From assembly GCA_903831295.1 (NCBI GenBank), contig CAIKXA010000071.1, forward strand, positions 23,726 through 87,725: a stretch of DNA of 64,000 nt. The letters run 5' to 3'. The position numbers and the translations under genes were made by a program. The notes under the pieces are model-generated. The model had not been told where the DNA came from and ran no database searches. It saw only the letters and a program-made list of their open reading frames with translations. Source of the DNA: an uncultured bacterium (GTDB taxonomy: Bacteria; Planctomycetota; Phycisphaerae; Phycisphaerales; SM1A02). Shown here in pieces: positions 19,299-27,979 of this stretch. The number at the start of each line of letters is the position of its first letter. Position 1 is the stretch's first letter.

Positions 19299-19316
19299 AC
19301 CGCTTGGCGGTTTTTT
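19299..19316 (+). terminator. Intrinsic terminator after ychF
   Basis: Short stem ACCGC / GCGGT with a three-base loop followed by six T on the plus strand, 22 bp past the ychF stop and in front of the convergent mraY end. Confidence 0.75.
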
Positions 19317-19370
19317 ATCGCCAGCCCGCGCGCCTAGGTCAACGTGAATTCGCCCAATTTCACCGCGCTT

Positions 19371-20573
19371 TCAGCGCAATTTCAGCATGGCCAACGCCGC
19401 GATTCCCAGCAACAAAGCGATCAACCAAAATCGCACAACGGTTTGTGATTCATTCCAACCCTGCAATTGGAAATGGTGATGAATCGGCGCGCAGCGAAAT
19501 ATGCGCCGACCCTTGCCCGTGAGTTTGTTGGTGATCTTGAACCATCCAACTTGGGCCACAACACTGCCCGCCTCCATTAAAAACACTCCGCCCACCAGCG
19601 GCAACAAAAGTTCCTGTCGAATGGCCACCAAAATAGTTGCCAGCAATCCTCCAAGCGCCAGGCTTCCTGTGTCGCCCATGAACACCGCGGCGGGTTGACA
19701 ATTGAACCACAGAAATCCCATGCACGCTCCCGCCATCGCTCCCACGATCACCAAAAGTTCCTTGGCCTCGGGCACATGCGGAACCATCAAGAAAAAACTG
19801 GCGCGCGGACTCACGGCGATCGCCACCAACACCGCCGTGACAATACTTGCGATCAGAACCGTTCCCGTCGCAAGTCCGTCCATGCCATCGGTGAGATTGA
19901 CTGCGTTGCTCATAAGACCGATCCAAAATGCCGCCAGCACCACAAACCACGCCAGTGAAAGAACAATCACATTTGAAGACACATTGGGCGGCTGCACAAT
20001 CACCTCCGCGATTGGCGTTGGCGGATAGGTGCGCTGAAACGGCAAATTCAACACGGTGGCGTCGATCTGTTGCGCGCCTTTATAAAGAAAATATCCCGCG
20101 ATCACGCCAATACCGAGCGTGAAAAGTAGTTTCTCCCACATGAACAAGCCTTCACGCGTTCCGAGTTTGCGAAACCGCGCGGTGAGTTTAAGCCAATCAT
20201 CAAAGAAACCAACGCCCGCCAACCAAATCAGCACGCACATGCAAACTTGCGCGTAGCGGCTGTGAATCCAATCGGACAATAATAATGTGCTGACCAAGAT
20301 CGCGGCCACGATCAAGATGCCTCCCATGGTGGGAGTATTGGCCTTGGATTTCATCAACTCATTGAGCGTTTGGTTGTAGAACTCGGGCGAGTCGCCCACT
20401 TTTTTGCGGTGCAGCCAACGAATCACTTTCGGACCGGCAAATACGGTGATGGCGAATGACAACGCCGTGGCCAGCAGCGCGCGAAACTCCAACTGGTACA
20501 TCAATTGCACAAGCGCTGAGAGTCCATGCTCGTCAAGCCAATTCTGACAAAGGTCGACAAGATTAAAAAACAT
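19371..20573 (-). CDS. mraY: Phospho-N-acetylmuramoyl-pentapeptide transferase MraY
   Basis: Transfers phospho-MurNAc-pentapeptide to undecaprenyl phosphate to form lipid I at the cytoplasmic membrane. The protein is 400 residues and polytopic. It shows the family motifs DSPEFYNQTLNELMKSKANTPTMGG, GVGFFDDWLKL, NAVNLTDGMDGLATG and FRCAPIHHHFQLQGW. The insert between helices (QIDATVLNLPFQRTYPPTPIAEV) is longer than in E. coli. It is the last gene of def-fmt-queA-murE-murF-mraY, 27 bp after murF. Confidence 0.96.
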   Translation of the reverse strand: MFFNLVDLCQNWLDEHGLSALVQLMYQLEFRALLATALSFAITVFAGPKVIRWLHRKKVGDSPEFYNQTLNELMKSKANTPTMGGILIVAAILVSTLLLSDWIHSRYAQVCMCVLIWLAGVGFFDDWLKLTARFRKLGTREGLFMWEKLLFTLGIGVIAGYFLYKGAQQIDATVLNLPFQRTYPPTPIAEVIVQPPNVSSNVIVLSLAWFVVLAAFWIGLMSNAVNLTDGMDGLATGTVLIASIVTAVLVAIAVSPRASFFLMVPHVPEAKELLVIVGAMAGACMGFLWFNCQPAAVFMGDTGSLALGGLLATILVAIRQELLLPLVGGVFLMEAGSVVAQVGWFKITNKLTGKGRRIFRCAPIHHHFQLQGWNESQTVVRFWLIALLLGIAALAMLKLR

Positions 20574-20600
20574 GAGATGAATTCTTCATCGGTCGATTGG

Positions 20601-22043
20601 TCAAGAAGTCTTTGCACTCTTGGCGCAAGAATTTTCGCCACGGATCGCCTCAAGAAGTCGCTCCATGGAACTCGCGCGCGAGCCCTTGATCAACAGCGCG
20701 TCGCCGTCACGCAGCAGAGCGGCCAAGCGAGGCGCCTCGATGGTTAAATCGTTGATCATTTCCACTTGAACTTGCGGCTGCAACGCCTTCGCGGCGCGCG
20801 CGATCTCGGCGCTGAGCGGTCCGCAAGTCATGATGATTTCCGGCGGATTTCCGCTAAAAGCATTGGCTAAACGCTCGCCCACCATGTGGTGCAAGGCTTG
20901 GCTTTGCTCGCCAAGTTCATGCATGTCGCCCAGCGCCACAACTCGGCGCTTGGCCATGGTGGTCATTTCCGCAAAGGAACCAATGGACGCCAACATGGCC
21001 TCGGGATTTGCGTTGTAGGAGTCGTTGTAAATATCAATCTGTCCCACTCGCTCGCGAACCATGCGGCCATCGGCGGCTTCAACGGCGCCAATGGCGTTGG
21101 TGGCCAGCTCCGGGTCCAGACCCAAAGCAGCGATGGCGGCGAAAGCGCCCGTGGCGTTGAGCGCGTTGTGAAGTCCGGGCAGTCGCATTGTGAAAGATAT
21201 TTTACGGCCGCCACCATATGCGGGGCCTTGCACCACAATGTTCTGCGAACCATCGCTGTTGACTTCACGCGAAAATAATTTCCACAGGCAACGACCGCCT
21301 TGACCAAACAGTTGCAGCAAACCGCCCGCGGGTCGACGTTCTTTGAGCGCCAGATCCACAAGTCCAGGCGAGTCTCCGTGAATCACAAATGTTCCAGACG
21401 TTTCAAGGCCACGGGCGATGGCGCACTTTTCCAGCGCGATGGCATCGCGGCTTCCAAGTCCGCCAAGATGCGCGGTACCGCTATTCACAATCATGGCCAC
21501 TTCCGGACGCGCCAACCGAGACAGCGGTTCAATTTCGCCGGGGTGATTCATTCCAATTTCAAGCACCAGAAATTTTGTTCCCAGCGGCGCCGACAAAATC
21601 GTCAGCGGAACGCCAAGATGATTGTTGAAACTTTTGGGACTCGCGTGCGTGCTACCGAACACTTCAAGCGCCGCCGCGATCAATCGGCGCGTTGTGGTTT
21701 TGCCCGCGCTTCCCGTGATTGCCACGCAATGGCAACGCAATTTTTGGCGCCAAGCGGCGGCGGCGGCCGTGAGCGCGGACTGCACATTAGGCACCAATAA
21801 GCGCGCAATACCTGGGTATTCACAGTCTTTTTTCTCAATCATCACCGCGGCGGCGCCGGCTTTTTGGGCGGATCCCAAGTACGCGTGGCCGTCGGCTTTT
21901 TCACCGCGCAACGCCAAGAATATTTTTCCAGTGAGATCTTCGCGCGTGTCAATAGCCACGCCCGTGATCGATTGCGTTGGTTGTTCAAGCCAGGTTCCGC
22001 CAGTCGCTTGGGCGAACTCTTGCGCCGTTAAAAAATCGCTCAT
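20601..22043 (-). CDS. murF: UDP-N-acetylmuramoyl-tripeptide--D-alanyl-D-alanine ligase MurF
   Basis: Adds D-Ala-D-Ala to the peptidoglycan precursor using ATP. The protein is 480 residues. The ATP motif is ITGSAGKTTTRRLI, followed by KSFNNHLGVPLTIL and LVLEIGMNHPGEI, and then the Mur C-terminal segment IDIYNDSYNANPEAM. The start overlaps the murE stop by 4 bp (ATGA). Confidence 0.95.
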   Translation of the reverse strand: MSDFLTAQEFAQATGGTWLEQPTQSITGVAIDTREDLTGKIFLALRGEKADGHAYLGSAQKAGAAAVMIEKKDCEYPGIARLLVPNVQSALTAAAAAWRQKLRCHCVAITGSAGKTTTRRLIAAALEVFGSTHASPKSFNNHLGVPLTILSAPLGTKFLVLEIGMNHPGEIEPLSRLARPEVAMIVNSGTAHLGGLGSRDAIALEKCAIARGLETSGTFVIHGDSPGLVDLALKERRPAGGLLQLFGQGGRCLWKLFSREVNSDGSQNIVVQGPAYGGGRKISFTMRLPGLHNALNATGAFAAIAALGLDPELATNAIGAVEAADGRMVRERVGQIDIYNDSYNANPEAMLASIGSFAEMTTMAKRRVVALGDMHELGEQSQALHHMVGERLANAFSGNPPEIIMTCGPLSAEIARAAKALQPQVQVEMINDLTIEAPRLAALLRDGDALLIKGSRASSMERLLEAIRGENSCAKSAKTS

Positions 22044-23539
22044 AGGTTTTTCTCCGCCGCGCGCAACGCCTCACGCGCCACCACGCGATCATCAAAAGGT
22101 TTTTTTACCGTGCCCACAATTTGATAGTCCTCGTGTCCCTTACCCGCGATCAACACCGCGTCGCCGGGCCGCGCCATGGCCACCGCTTGCATGATGGCAT
22201 CGCGGCGATCGATTATTTTCAACACTCTGGCTCGACTGGCCGCGGGAACTCCAAGCGCAACTTCATCCACAATGCTCGCGGGATCTTCAGTGCGCGGATT
22301 ATCGCTGGTGATAATGGCCACGTCGGAATGCTCGCTGGCAACCGCCGCCATGCGTGGTCGCTTGGAACGATCGCGATCCCCTCCGCAACCAAACACCGTG
22401 ATCAGTTTGCCACCCGCCGCAAGCGCCGGCCGAAGCGCGCGCAACACGTTCAGCAACGCGTCGTCTGTGTGCGCATAATCCACCAACACCGCCAATGGTG
22501 AATCCAAATCAGTGACTGGTTCAAGCCGTCCAGGCGGAGCTGAAATAGTGGCTAAACCCGCCTCAATTTGCTCTTTATTGGCGCCCAATGCCCACGCCGC
22601 GGCGGCCGCTTGCGATGCATTGGTGGCATTGTGGCGACCCATGACTGGCAACCGCGCGGAAACTTCGCCCCAAGGCCCACGAAGGCGAAGACGCATGGAT
22701 CCAATACGCGCCTCAAGCACGCTGGCCTCCACATCCACATGCATGGCGCTTGCGCCAACAACACCGCAACGCAAAACCCGCGCGCGACAATCGCGCAACA
22801 TGCGCGCGTGCATCGGATCATCCGCATTCACAATCGCAATGGCGTCGCCGCGAAGATTTTCAAACAATTTCGCCTTGGCGTTGGCGTAGGACTCCATGTT
22901 GCCGTGGTAATCCAAATGATCGCCTGAAAGATTTGTGAACAACGCCACCTCAAAGTCAATCTCGGCCACGCGTCCTTGCTCAAGAGCGTGACTACTCACC
23001 TCCATTGCAACGCCTTTGCAACCATTGTCACGCATGCGCTTTAACAAAGGCGCAATGGCGGCTGCGCCGGGCGTGGTGAGTTCGGCTGGAGCGCGGGTTT
23101 TTCCATCATCAATCAAAATGGTTCCCATCAAGCCATATTTGCTGCCCGCGGCCAACATCAGTTGTTGCACGAAGAACGCAACTGTTGTTTTTCCATTTGT
23201 GCCAGTAACGCCCAACATTTTCAAGTGTTTTGAAGGAAATCCCGCGAAGGCGTGCGCCAATGGAGCCAACATGGCGCTTGGATTCTCGCAGCGATAGGCG
23301 ACTACTCCCGGAGGAATCGCGTCGTCCATGGCAACCACCAACGCGGACACTCCGGCGCGAACCGCGGCTTCTATGAAAGCGGCGCCCTGCGCCTTGGAAC
23401 CAGCGCGTGCCACAAAGAGAGCGCCCGGACGAGCGGCGCGGCTGTCATCGATCACGCTATGAATTTCAACATCACCAACGCTTTGAGAAGCGTCGCGCTG
23501 CAGACCATTTACTTTTGCGACCAGTTCACTGAGTTTCAT
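22040..23539 (-). CDS. murE: UDP-N-acetylmuramoyl-tripeptide synthetase MurE
   Basis: Adds the third amino acid to UDP-MurNAc-L-Ala-D-Glu. The ATP motif is VTGTNGKTTVAFFVQQL. The specificity loop reads DNPR (TSDNPRTEDP), the version linked to meso-diaminopimelate, so a DAP-type peptidoglycan is expected. I place the start at 23539 (MKLSELVAKVNG, 499 residues) because the track start at 23644 lies inside queA and adds a Cys- and His-rich stretch of 35 residues unlike MurE. No SD precedes 23539. Instead the ATG is directly preceded by a (CA)7 tract. Confidence 0.93.
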   Translation of the reverse strand: MKLSELVAKVNGLQRDASQSVGDVEIHSVIDDSRAARPGALFVARAGSKAQGAAFIEAAVRAGVSALVVAMDDAIPPGVVAYRCENPSAMLAPLAHAFAGFPSKHLKMLGVTGTNGKTTVAFFVQQLMLAAGSKYGLMGTILIDDGKTRAPAELTTPGAAAIAPLLKRMRDNGCKGVAMEVSSHALEQGRVAEIDFEVALFTNLSGDHLDYHGNMESYANAKAKLFENLRGDAIAIVNADDPMHARMLRDCRARVLRCGVVGASAMHVDVEASVLEARIGSMRLRLRGPWGEVSARLPVMGRHNATNASQAAAAAWALGANKEQIEAGLATISAPPGRLEPVTDLDSPLAVLVDYAHTDDALLNVLRALRPALAAGGKLITVFGCGGDRDRSKRPRMAAVASEHSDVAIITSDNPRTEDPASIVDEVALGVPAASRARVLKIIDRRDAIMQAVAMARPGDAVLIAGKGHEDYQIVGTVKKPFDDRVVAREALRAAEKNL

Positions 23540-23540
23540 T

Positions 23541-23555
23541 TGTGTGTGTGTGTGT
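23541..23555 (-). repeat. (CA)n dinucleotide tract abutting the murE start
   Basis: Seven TG units on the plus strand, read as CACACA on the coding strand, end two bases before the murE ATG where an SD would normally sit. The wider leader is also CA/CAA rich. Confidence 0.7.
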
Positions 23556-23618
23556 ATGTTGTTGTGTTGGGATGTTTTTACGCAAGCGTCACGCGCGCGC
23601 ATTGTTAGATTTGATTGT

Positions 23619-24692
23619 TCACAGAATAAGCATGGCGTCACCATAAGAATAGAAGCGATAGTTCATGTGTTGTGCTAGAGCATAAAGAGATTTCAGCCGA
23701 TCGAGTCCCACCAAGGATCCCACCAAACTCAGCAACGTGCTGCGTGGTAAGTGAAAGTTTGTTAGCAATGCGTCGAGGTGCTTGAACTGATACCCCGGCT
23801 GAATAAACAAGCTTGATTGCCCATAGAAATCACTACTTGGCAGCGGATCGGGCAGGCTTTCCAAGGCTCGAACCGTGGTGGTGCCAATCACAACCAAACG
23901 TCCATTGGGGCGCGTTGATGCGATCTGCGCCAAGGTGGGCGCTGAAACCAAAAATCGCTCCATGTGCATCACGTGGTCGGACAGACGCGCCGCCTCAACG
24001 GGCTTGAAAGTTCCCATGCCAACTTCCAGAGTCACAAAGACTGGGGGTCGTTGCGTGACTTGATCAACACGGCGCAAAAGTTCTGGCGTGAAATGCAACC
24101 CCGCGGTGGGTGACGCGACGGAGTGAAACCGATTGTCTTGACCAAACGTGGTTCTATATCGGGCGCGATCAAAAGCATCGCTTTGCGCGCACTCGCCACG
24201 GGCGCGCAAAATATATGGCGGCAAAGGAGTGCGGCCACATTCCTCAAGCGCCCGAGATGAATCCACTCCATCCACGAACTCGACAATCCAACCATCGGAT
24301 TCTTTTTCCAAACAACGCAATGTCGCGCCCGCCTCGCCGCTTTCATGTTGCAAGCGCAACCGATCGCCAGGGCAAAACTTTCGGCTGTTCTTGGCCATCA
24401 GCAACCAGGTTTCATTCGCGCGTTTTTCAGCCAATAAACCTTCAAATTCACGACCATCTTGTTCGCGTTTCAGCACCACGCGCGCCGACGCCACCTGGGT
24501 TTCATTCAACACCAATTGATCGCCTTGGCGAAGCCACTGTGGCAAATCGGATACCCGCGCGTGGATGATTTCTTCGCTGTCGCGTCGCACCACCATCAGG
24601 CGCGCGCTGTCGCGCGGTTCGGCCGGCATGGTGGCGATCAAATGCTGCGAGAATGGATATTCCAAATCTTCCAATCGCAAATCCGATTGCAT
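23619..24692 (-). CDS. queA: S-adenosylmethionine:tRNA ribosyltransferase-isomerase QueA
   Basis: Makes epoxyqueuosine at position 34 of tRNAs by transferring and isomerising the ribosyl part of SAM. I choose the ATG at 24692 (MQSDLRLEDLEYPFSQHLIATMPAEPRDSARLMV, 357 residues), which matches the family N-terminus. The track start adds 25 unrelated residues. Conserved blocks include GLLAEKRANETWLLM, RTPLPPYI, YRTTFGQDNRFHSVASPTAGLHFT, LEVGMGTFKPV and NFHLPRSTLLSLVGSL. The enzyme acting next in queuosine synthesis (QueG) uses cobalamin in other bacteria; it is not in the window. Confidence 0.95.
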   Translation of the reverse strand: MQSDLRLEDLEYPFSQHLIATMPAEPRDSARLMVVRRDSEEIIHARVSDLPQWLRQGDQLVLNETQVASARVVLKREQDGREFEGLLAEKRANETWLLMAKNSRKFCPGDRLRLQHESGEAGATLRCLEKESDGWIVEFVDGVDSSRALEECGRTPLPPYILRARGECAQSDAFDRARYRTTFGQDNRFHSVASPTAGLHFTPELLRRVDQVTQRPPVFVTLEVGMGTFKPVEAARLSDHVMHMERFLVSAPTLAQIASTRPNGRLVVIGTTTVRALESLPDPLPSSDFYGQSSLFIQPGYQFKHLDALLTNFHLPRSTLLSLVGSLVGLDRLKSLYALAQHMNYRFYSYGDAMLIL

Positions 24693-24789
24693 ATTCAAAT
24701 TTGACTGCGAAGGCGATGTCAAGCCAACCCCACATGCGGCGGCGCGCCCAATAAGGAGTTGTTCCAACCGCGATGGAAATTTATCTTGC

Positions 24790-25824
24790 TCACGTCTGCT
24801 CCTTGCGCGGCGCTGAAGTCATGCGTTGACCCGCCTGGATGGATCGACCTCTACAAAAATCTTGCCAAGCCATGGCGCGGCCACCAACGGGTTGTACTTG
24901 CATAATTTCAATGGCGTCCACTGCGCAAGCCACAAATCCGCCTTGCAATATTTCGCCTGGTACATTTTTGCTGGGTAAATTTTTGCTGGGTAAATTTTTG
25001 CTGGGTAAATTTTTGCTGGGTAAATTTTCACCTGGCAAAATTCCACTTGGCGCAGCGCTCAAAGCCGCACCATTCACTGAGACTTCGCGCACCCGTAGCA
25101 ACCGAATCGGCTCGCCGGAAATTTCCGCGTCGCACCCTGGCCACGGCGCCAAACCATGGATTCGACAGCGGACCAACTCAGCGGGTTGCGCAAAATCAAC
25201 ATAGGCCTCGCTCTTGGAAAGTTTCATGGCGCGCGTGGCGTGAGCTTCAATTTGCTCCTGCCCGATGATCGCGCCAGCGCGCGCTCGCTCAATGGTTTGC
25301 AGCATCATCTCCACGCTGTCGCGCGCGATTCGATCATGCAACTCTCCGGCGGTTTCCGTTGCGCCCAATTCAAAATCATGCCTGGCATAAATCGCGCCGG
25401 CGTCCATACGCTCCGCCACCGCCATGGCGCACGCCGTAATCCGCTGCTCTCCCGCCATCATGGCCCGCTGAATCGGCGCGGCTCCACGCCACTTGGGCAG
25501 CGCCGATGGATGCAAATTTATGGCCACGCGATCCGCGATCAATTCGGGCAGCAACTTTTGTCCAAACGCGATCACCACGAGCACCTTGGCGCGCGCGCAT
25601 TGATCGAGCGTCTCAAGTTGATTGGCGTTGTCGGTGCGGATTAATTTCAATCCATATTCAAGCGCCGCAACGGAGATTGGCGTGGGCGTGCTCACACGTC
25701 CGCGCCCCGCAGGACGATCAGGCTGGCTTACAACAACATCAATAAAGCCACGCCGAGCGAGTTCTTGCAAGCAAGGAACACCCAAACTTCCGCTGCCAAA
25801 AAACACCACGTTTGCCTGGTCCAC
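24790..25824 (-). CDS. fmt: Methionyl-tRNA formyltransferase Fmt with a pentapeptide-repeat insertion
   Basis: Formylates initiator Met-tRNA using 10-formyl-tetrahydrofolate. The protein is 344 residues. The N-terminal catalytic domain shows FFGSGSLGVPCLQEL, SQPDRPAGRGR and the signature INLHPSALPKWRGAAPIQRA. The C-terminal OB domain shows KLSKSEAYVDF, CRIHGLAPWPG and VQPVGGRAM. Within this domain, at about residues 260-292, a loop is expanded by tandem NLPSK pentapeptides coded by a 15-bp minisatellite. The reading frame is kept. The start codon follows the def stop with no gap, so the two are coupled. Confidence 0.95.
   Translation of the reverse strand: MDQANVVFFGSGSLGVPCLQELARRGFIDVVVSQPDRPAGRGRVSTPTPISVAALEYGLKLIRTDNANQLETLDQCARAKVLVVIAFGQKLLPELIADRVAINLHPSALPKWRGAAPIQRAMMAGEQRITACAMAVAERMDAGAIYARHDFELGATETAGELHDRIARDSVEMMLQTIERARAGAIIGQEQIEAHATRAMKLSKSEAYVDFAQPAELVRCRIHGLAPWPGCDAEISGEPIRLLRVREVSVNGAALSAAPSGILPGENLPSKNLPSKNLPSKNLPSKNVPGEILQGGFVACAVDAIEIMQVQPVGGRAMAWQDFCRGRSIQAGQRMTSAPRKEQT
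24964..25023. repeat. 15-bp tandem repeat (4 perfect copies) inside fmt
   Basis: Unit ATTTTTGCTGGGTAA on the plus strand, four identical copies, flanked by diverged copies on both sides (about seven units in all). The unit length is a multiple of three and codes for NLPSK. Copies are perfect at the nucleotide level, which suggests recent expansion. Confidence 0.95.
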
Positions 25825-26352
25825 TTACAGACCCGCTTCGCGTTCAAGTTCTTTAATCATTTTACGCGTGCGCAAACGATCGATCGGCGACATGCGATCA
25901 ATGATCAGCATTCCATCCAAGTGGTCAAACTCATGCTGCCACACGCGCGCGGGAAACGCGTCGCTTTCTAGATGCACAACATTCCCTTCCAGATCTATCG
26001 CGTCGATGGCGACAAAAGTTGGCCGACGAATCATTCCACGAATCGCGGGCAAACTTAAACAACCTTCGTCATATGGAATCAAATCGCCGTCCAGCTTGCT
26101 CAGCACCGGATTGATGAACACGCGTTCTGGAACGCCGTCATCGGGACGCGCCTCGGTTATGAAAAGTCGTAACGACTCGCCCACTTGTGGCGCCGCCAAT
26201 CCCGCGCCCTCCTCCTCGCGCATCAATCGAAACATGTCCGCCACCAAATCGCGAATGGATTTGGTGACTTTGGGGATCGCTTTGGCTTTCATGCGCAAAA
26301 TCGGGTCGGGATAGGTCAAGATAAAACGTTGGTGATTGGTCACGCAACCCAT
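25825..26352 (-). CDS. def: Peptide deformylase
   Basis: Removes the N-formyl group from nascent proteins. The protein is 175 residues with all three catalytic motifs: EGAGLAAPQVG (motif I), DEGCLSLP (motif II, metal-binding Cys) and HEFDHLDG (motif III, HExxH). It heads the operon def-fmt-queA-murE-murF-mraY. A GGGAG sequence 9 nt before the ATG may serve as SD. Confidence 0.97.
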   Translation of the reverse strand: MGCVTNHQRFILTYPDPILRMKAKAIPKVTKSIRDLVADMFRLMREEEGAGLAAPQVGESLRLFITEARPDDGVPERVFINPVLSKLDGDLIPYDEGCLSLPAIRGMIRRPTFVAIDAIDLEGNVVHLESDAFPARVWQHEFDHLDGMLIIDRMSPIDRLRTRKMIKELEREAGL

Positions 26353-26488
26353 CGTAATTCACTCCCGTATTCTGCGTTGACCCCAAGCCCGTAAGGGCTT
26401 ACCTTTGACACTCCAAGTGAGGGTCTGATCACCCATGCGCAAGCATTGATCAGGCAATATTCAAGCATGTATTTAGGAGCAGTCGCGA
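26353..26488. promoter_or_regulatory. Divergent intergenic region between def and the TPR gene
   Basis: 136 bp separating two divergent transcription units, so it must carry promoters for both. It contains a short perfect hairpin (AAGCCC GTAA GGGCTT at 26387-26402) without a T-run, and a good SD (AGGAG at about 26475) for the TPR gene. I cannot assign -35/-10 boxes with confidence. Confidence 0.35.
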
Positions 26489-27979
26489 ATGTTTAATTGG
26501 AAAAAAAGTGGTGATGCCGCCGCAAAAGCGGATGAGAAAGCTGCCAAGGGCGTGGTGGAACCACAACCTGAGAAAGCCGCCAAATTTTTTCAGCACGCCA
26601 CCTCCATGGTGAAAAATGGAAATTTTGAATACGCCCTGAATCTTTTTTCCAGCGCCATCAAACTTGATCCAGGAAATATGGCCTTCCATCAAGCCATGTT
26701 TGACGCGGCGAAAAGTTTCATACAAGGCGGCGGCAAGCCAGCCTCAGGCAAGGAAATCAAAACGGTTGATGATGGCGTGGGTGGAAACATGTCCAAGTTG
26801 GCCGCGGCTGAATACATTTGGATGCGCGACCTGAACAATCTCCCAGCGTTGATGAAGTTTCTGGAATTTTCTGGAAAATTATCCATGCAGGAACTTGGTC
26901 GATGGCTCGCGCCAATGACTTTGAATTTAGTGCGCGCTCAGCAAAGGAAAAAGCCCAGCAAGAGTTTGTGGATCCAAGCCAAGGATCTTTTCTCAACTGT
27001 GGACGCTTGGAACGAAGCCTTCGCTTGCGGCGAAGAGGCGGTTCGTTTGGATCCTTCCGACGGAAAGTTGGTTTCTGAACTCAAGCAACTCACCGCGGCA
27101 CGCGCCATTCAACAAGGCGGCTACAACAACAATCAAGATGGTGGCTTCCGCGGCAACATTAAAGACGCCGACAAACAGCGCGCCCTGCAAGAGCAGGACA
27201 GCATCGCGGCGGGCGGCGATACTGATTTGCGAAATCTTGAGCGTGCGAAGTTGGACTGGGAAACAAACCCTTCGCTTGCCGAAAATGTGCAGAAATACGC
27301 CACTTTGCTGAGGCGAGTGGGCACCGTCGACGCGGAAGAAAAATCCCATGAAGTGTATTTGGATGGTTTCAATCGCCTCAGTGAATATCGATTTCGAATG
27401 GCCGCGGGAGATATTCGCATCGCGCAATCTCGACGCAAGTTGCGCGAGGCTGAAGCGGCGCTTGCAAAAGATCCATCCAATGAAAGCCTGAAACAATCCG
27501 TCACGGACACTCGCAACAATTGCCTAGAACTTGAGGGCAGCGAATACGCGGGGCGCATGGAGAAGTATCCAACCGACCGCAGCCTGAAGGCTGAAGTGGG
27601 ACGAATCTGGTTTGAACTTGGCCGCTTTGAAGACGCCATGCCTTGCTTTCAAGCTGCCAAGGATGAGGCCAAGTGTCGCTTGAACGCGGCGCACATGTTG
27701 GGAAAATGTTTCGCCGCAGAAGGCTGGCACGTGGAGGCCATTGGCGAATTCCGCGAGGCACTTCAAGTGCTTGACGCCACCGGCGCAGACCGCGAGTTGG
27801 ACATTCGTTACGACTTGATGAACAGTTTGATTGAGCAATCGCGCGGCGATAAATTGGCTGGCCCCGCCAAGGAAGCCGCCGAAATTTGCTCGGCCATTCT
27901 GCGCAAAAACATTGGCTACAAGGACATCCGCGACAAACGCAAACTGATCGACACCGTCATCAAGGAATTGGGCGGCTGA
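26489..27979 (+). CDS. Tetratricopeptide-repeat protein of unknown function
   Basis: A 496-residue cytoplasmic-looking protein without a signal peptide. It starts with a charged Lys/Ala-rich segment and then has TPR-like helical pairs, for example AAKFFQHATSMVKNGNFEYALNLFSSAIKLDPGNMAFHQAMFDAA (about 31-75), ERSLKAEV-like and GRFEDAMPCFQAAKDEAKCRLNAAHMLGKCF (about 377-410). The middle (RLSEYRFRMAAGDIRIAQSRRKLREAEAAL) is probably coiled coil. It has a strong SD (AGGAG). Its stop overlaps the kdsB start (TGATG), so the two are translationally coupled, but no functional link to Kdo is evident. Confidence 0.75.
   Translation: MFNWKKSGDAAAKADEKAAKGVVEPQPEKAAKFFQHATSMVKNGNFEYALNLFSSAIKLDPGNMAFHQAMFDAAKSFIQGGGKPASGKEIKTVDDGVGGNMSKLAAAEYIWMRDLNNLPALMKFLEFSGKLSMQELGRWLAPMTLNLVRAQQRKKPSKSLWIQAKDLFSTVDAWNEAFACGEEAVRLDPSDGKLVSELKQLTAARAIQQGGYNNNQDGGFRGNIKDADKQRALQEQDSIAAGGDTDLRNLERAKLDWETNPSLAENVQKYATLLRRVGTVDAEEKSHEVYLDGFNRLSEYRFRMAAGDIRIAQSRRKLREAEAALAKDPSNESLKQSVTDTRNNCLELEGSEYAGRMEKYPTDRSLKAEVGRIWFELGRFEDAMPCFQAAKDEAKCRLNAAHMLGKCFAAEGWHVEAIGEFREALQVLDATGADRELDIRYDLMNSLIEQSRGDKLAGPAKEAAEICSAILRKNIGYKDIRDKRKLIDTVIKELGG

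Noticed and set aside
23540-23644. 35-residue N-terminal extension of MurE (MVTPCLFCEQ...)
   Set aside because: It overlaps the queA 3' end, contains the CA repeat translated as HTHTQ, and does not resemble MurE.
24960-25040. Short tandem repeats resembling a CRISPR array
   Set aside because: The units are contiguous 15-mers without spacers, in frame inside fmt, and no cas genes are present.
26387-26402. AAGCCC-GTAA-GGGCTT hairpin as terminator
   Set aside because: No T-run on either side and it lies in a divergent promoter region where no transcript should end.
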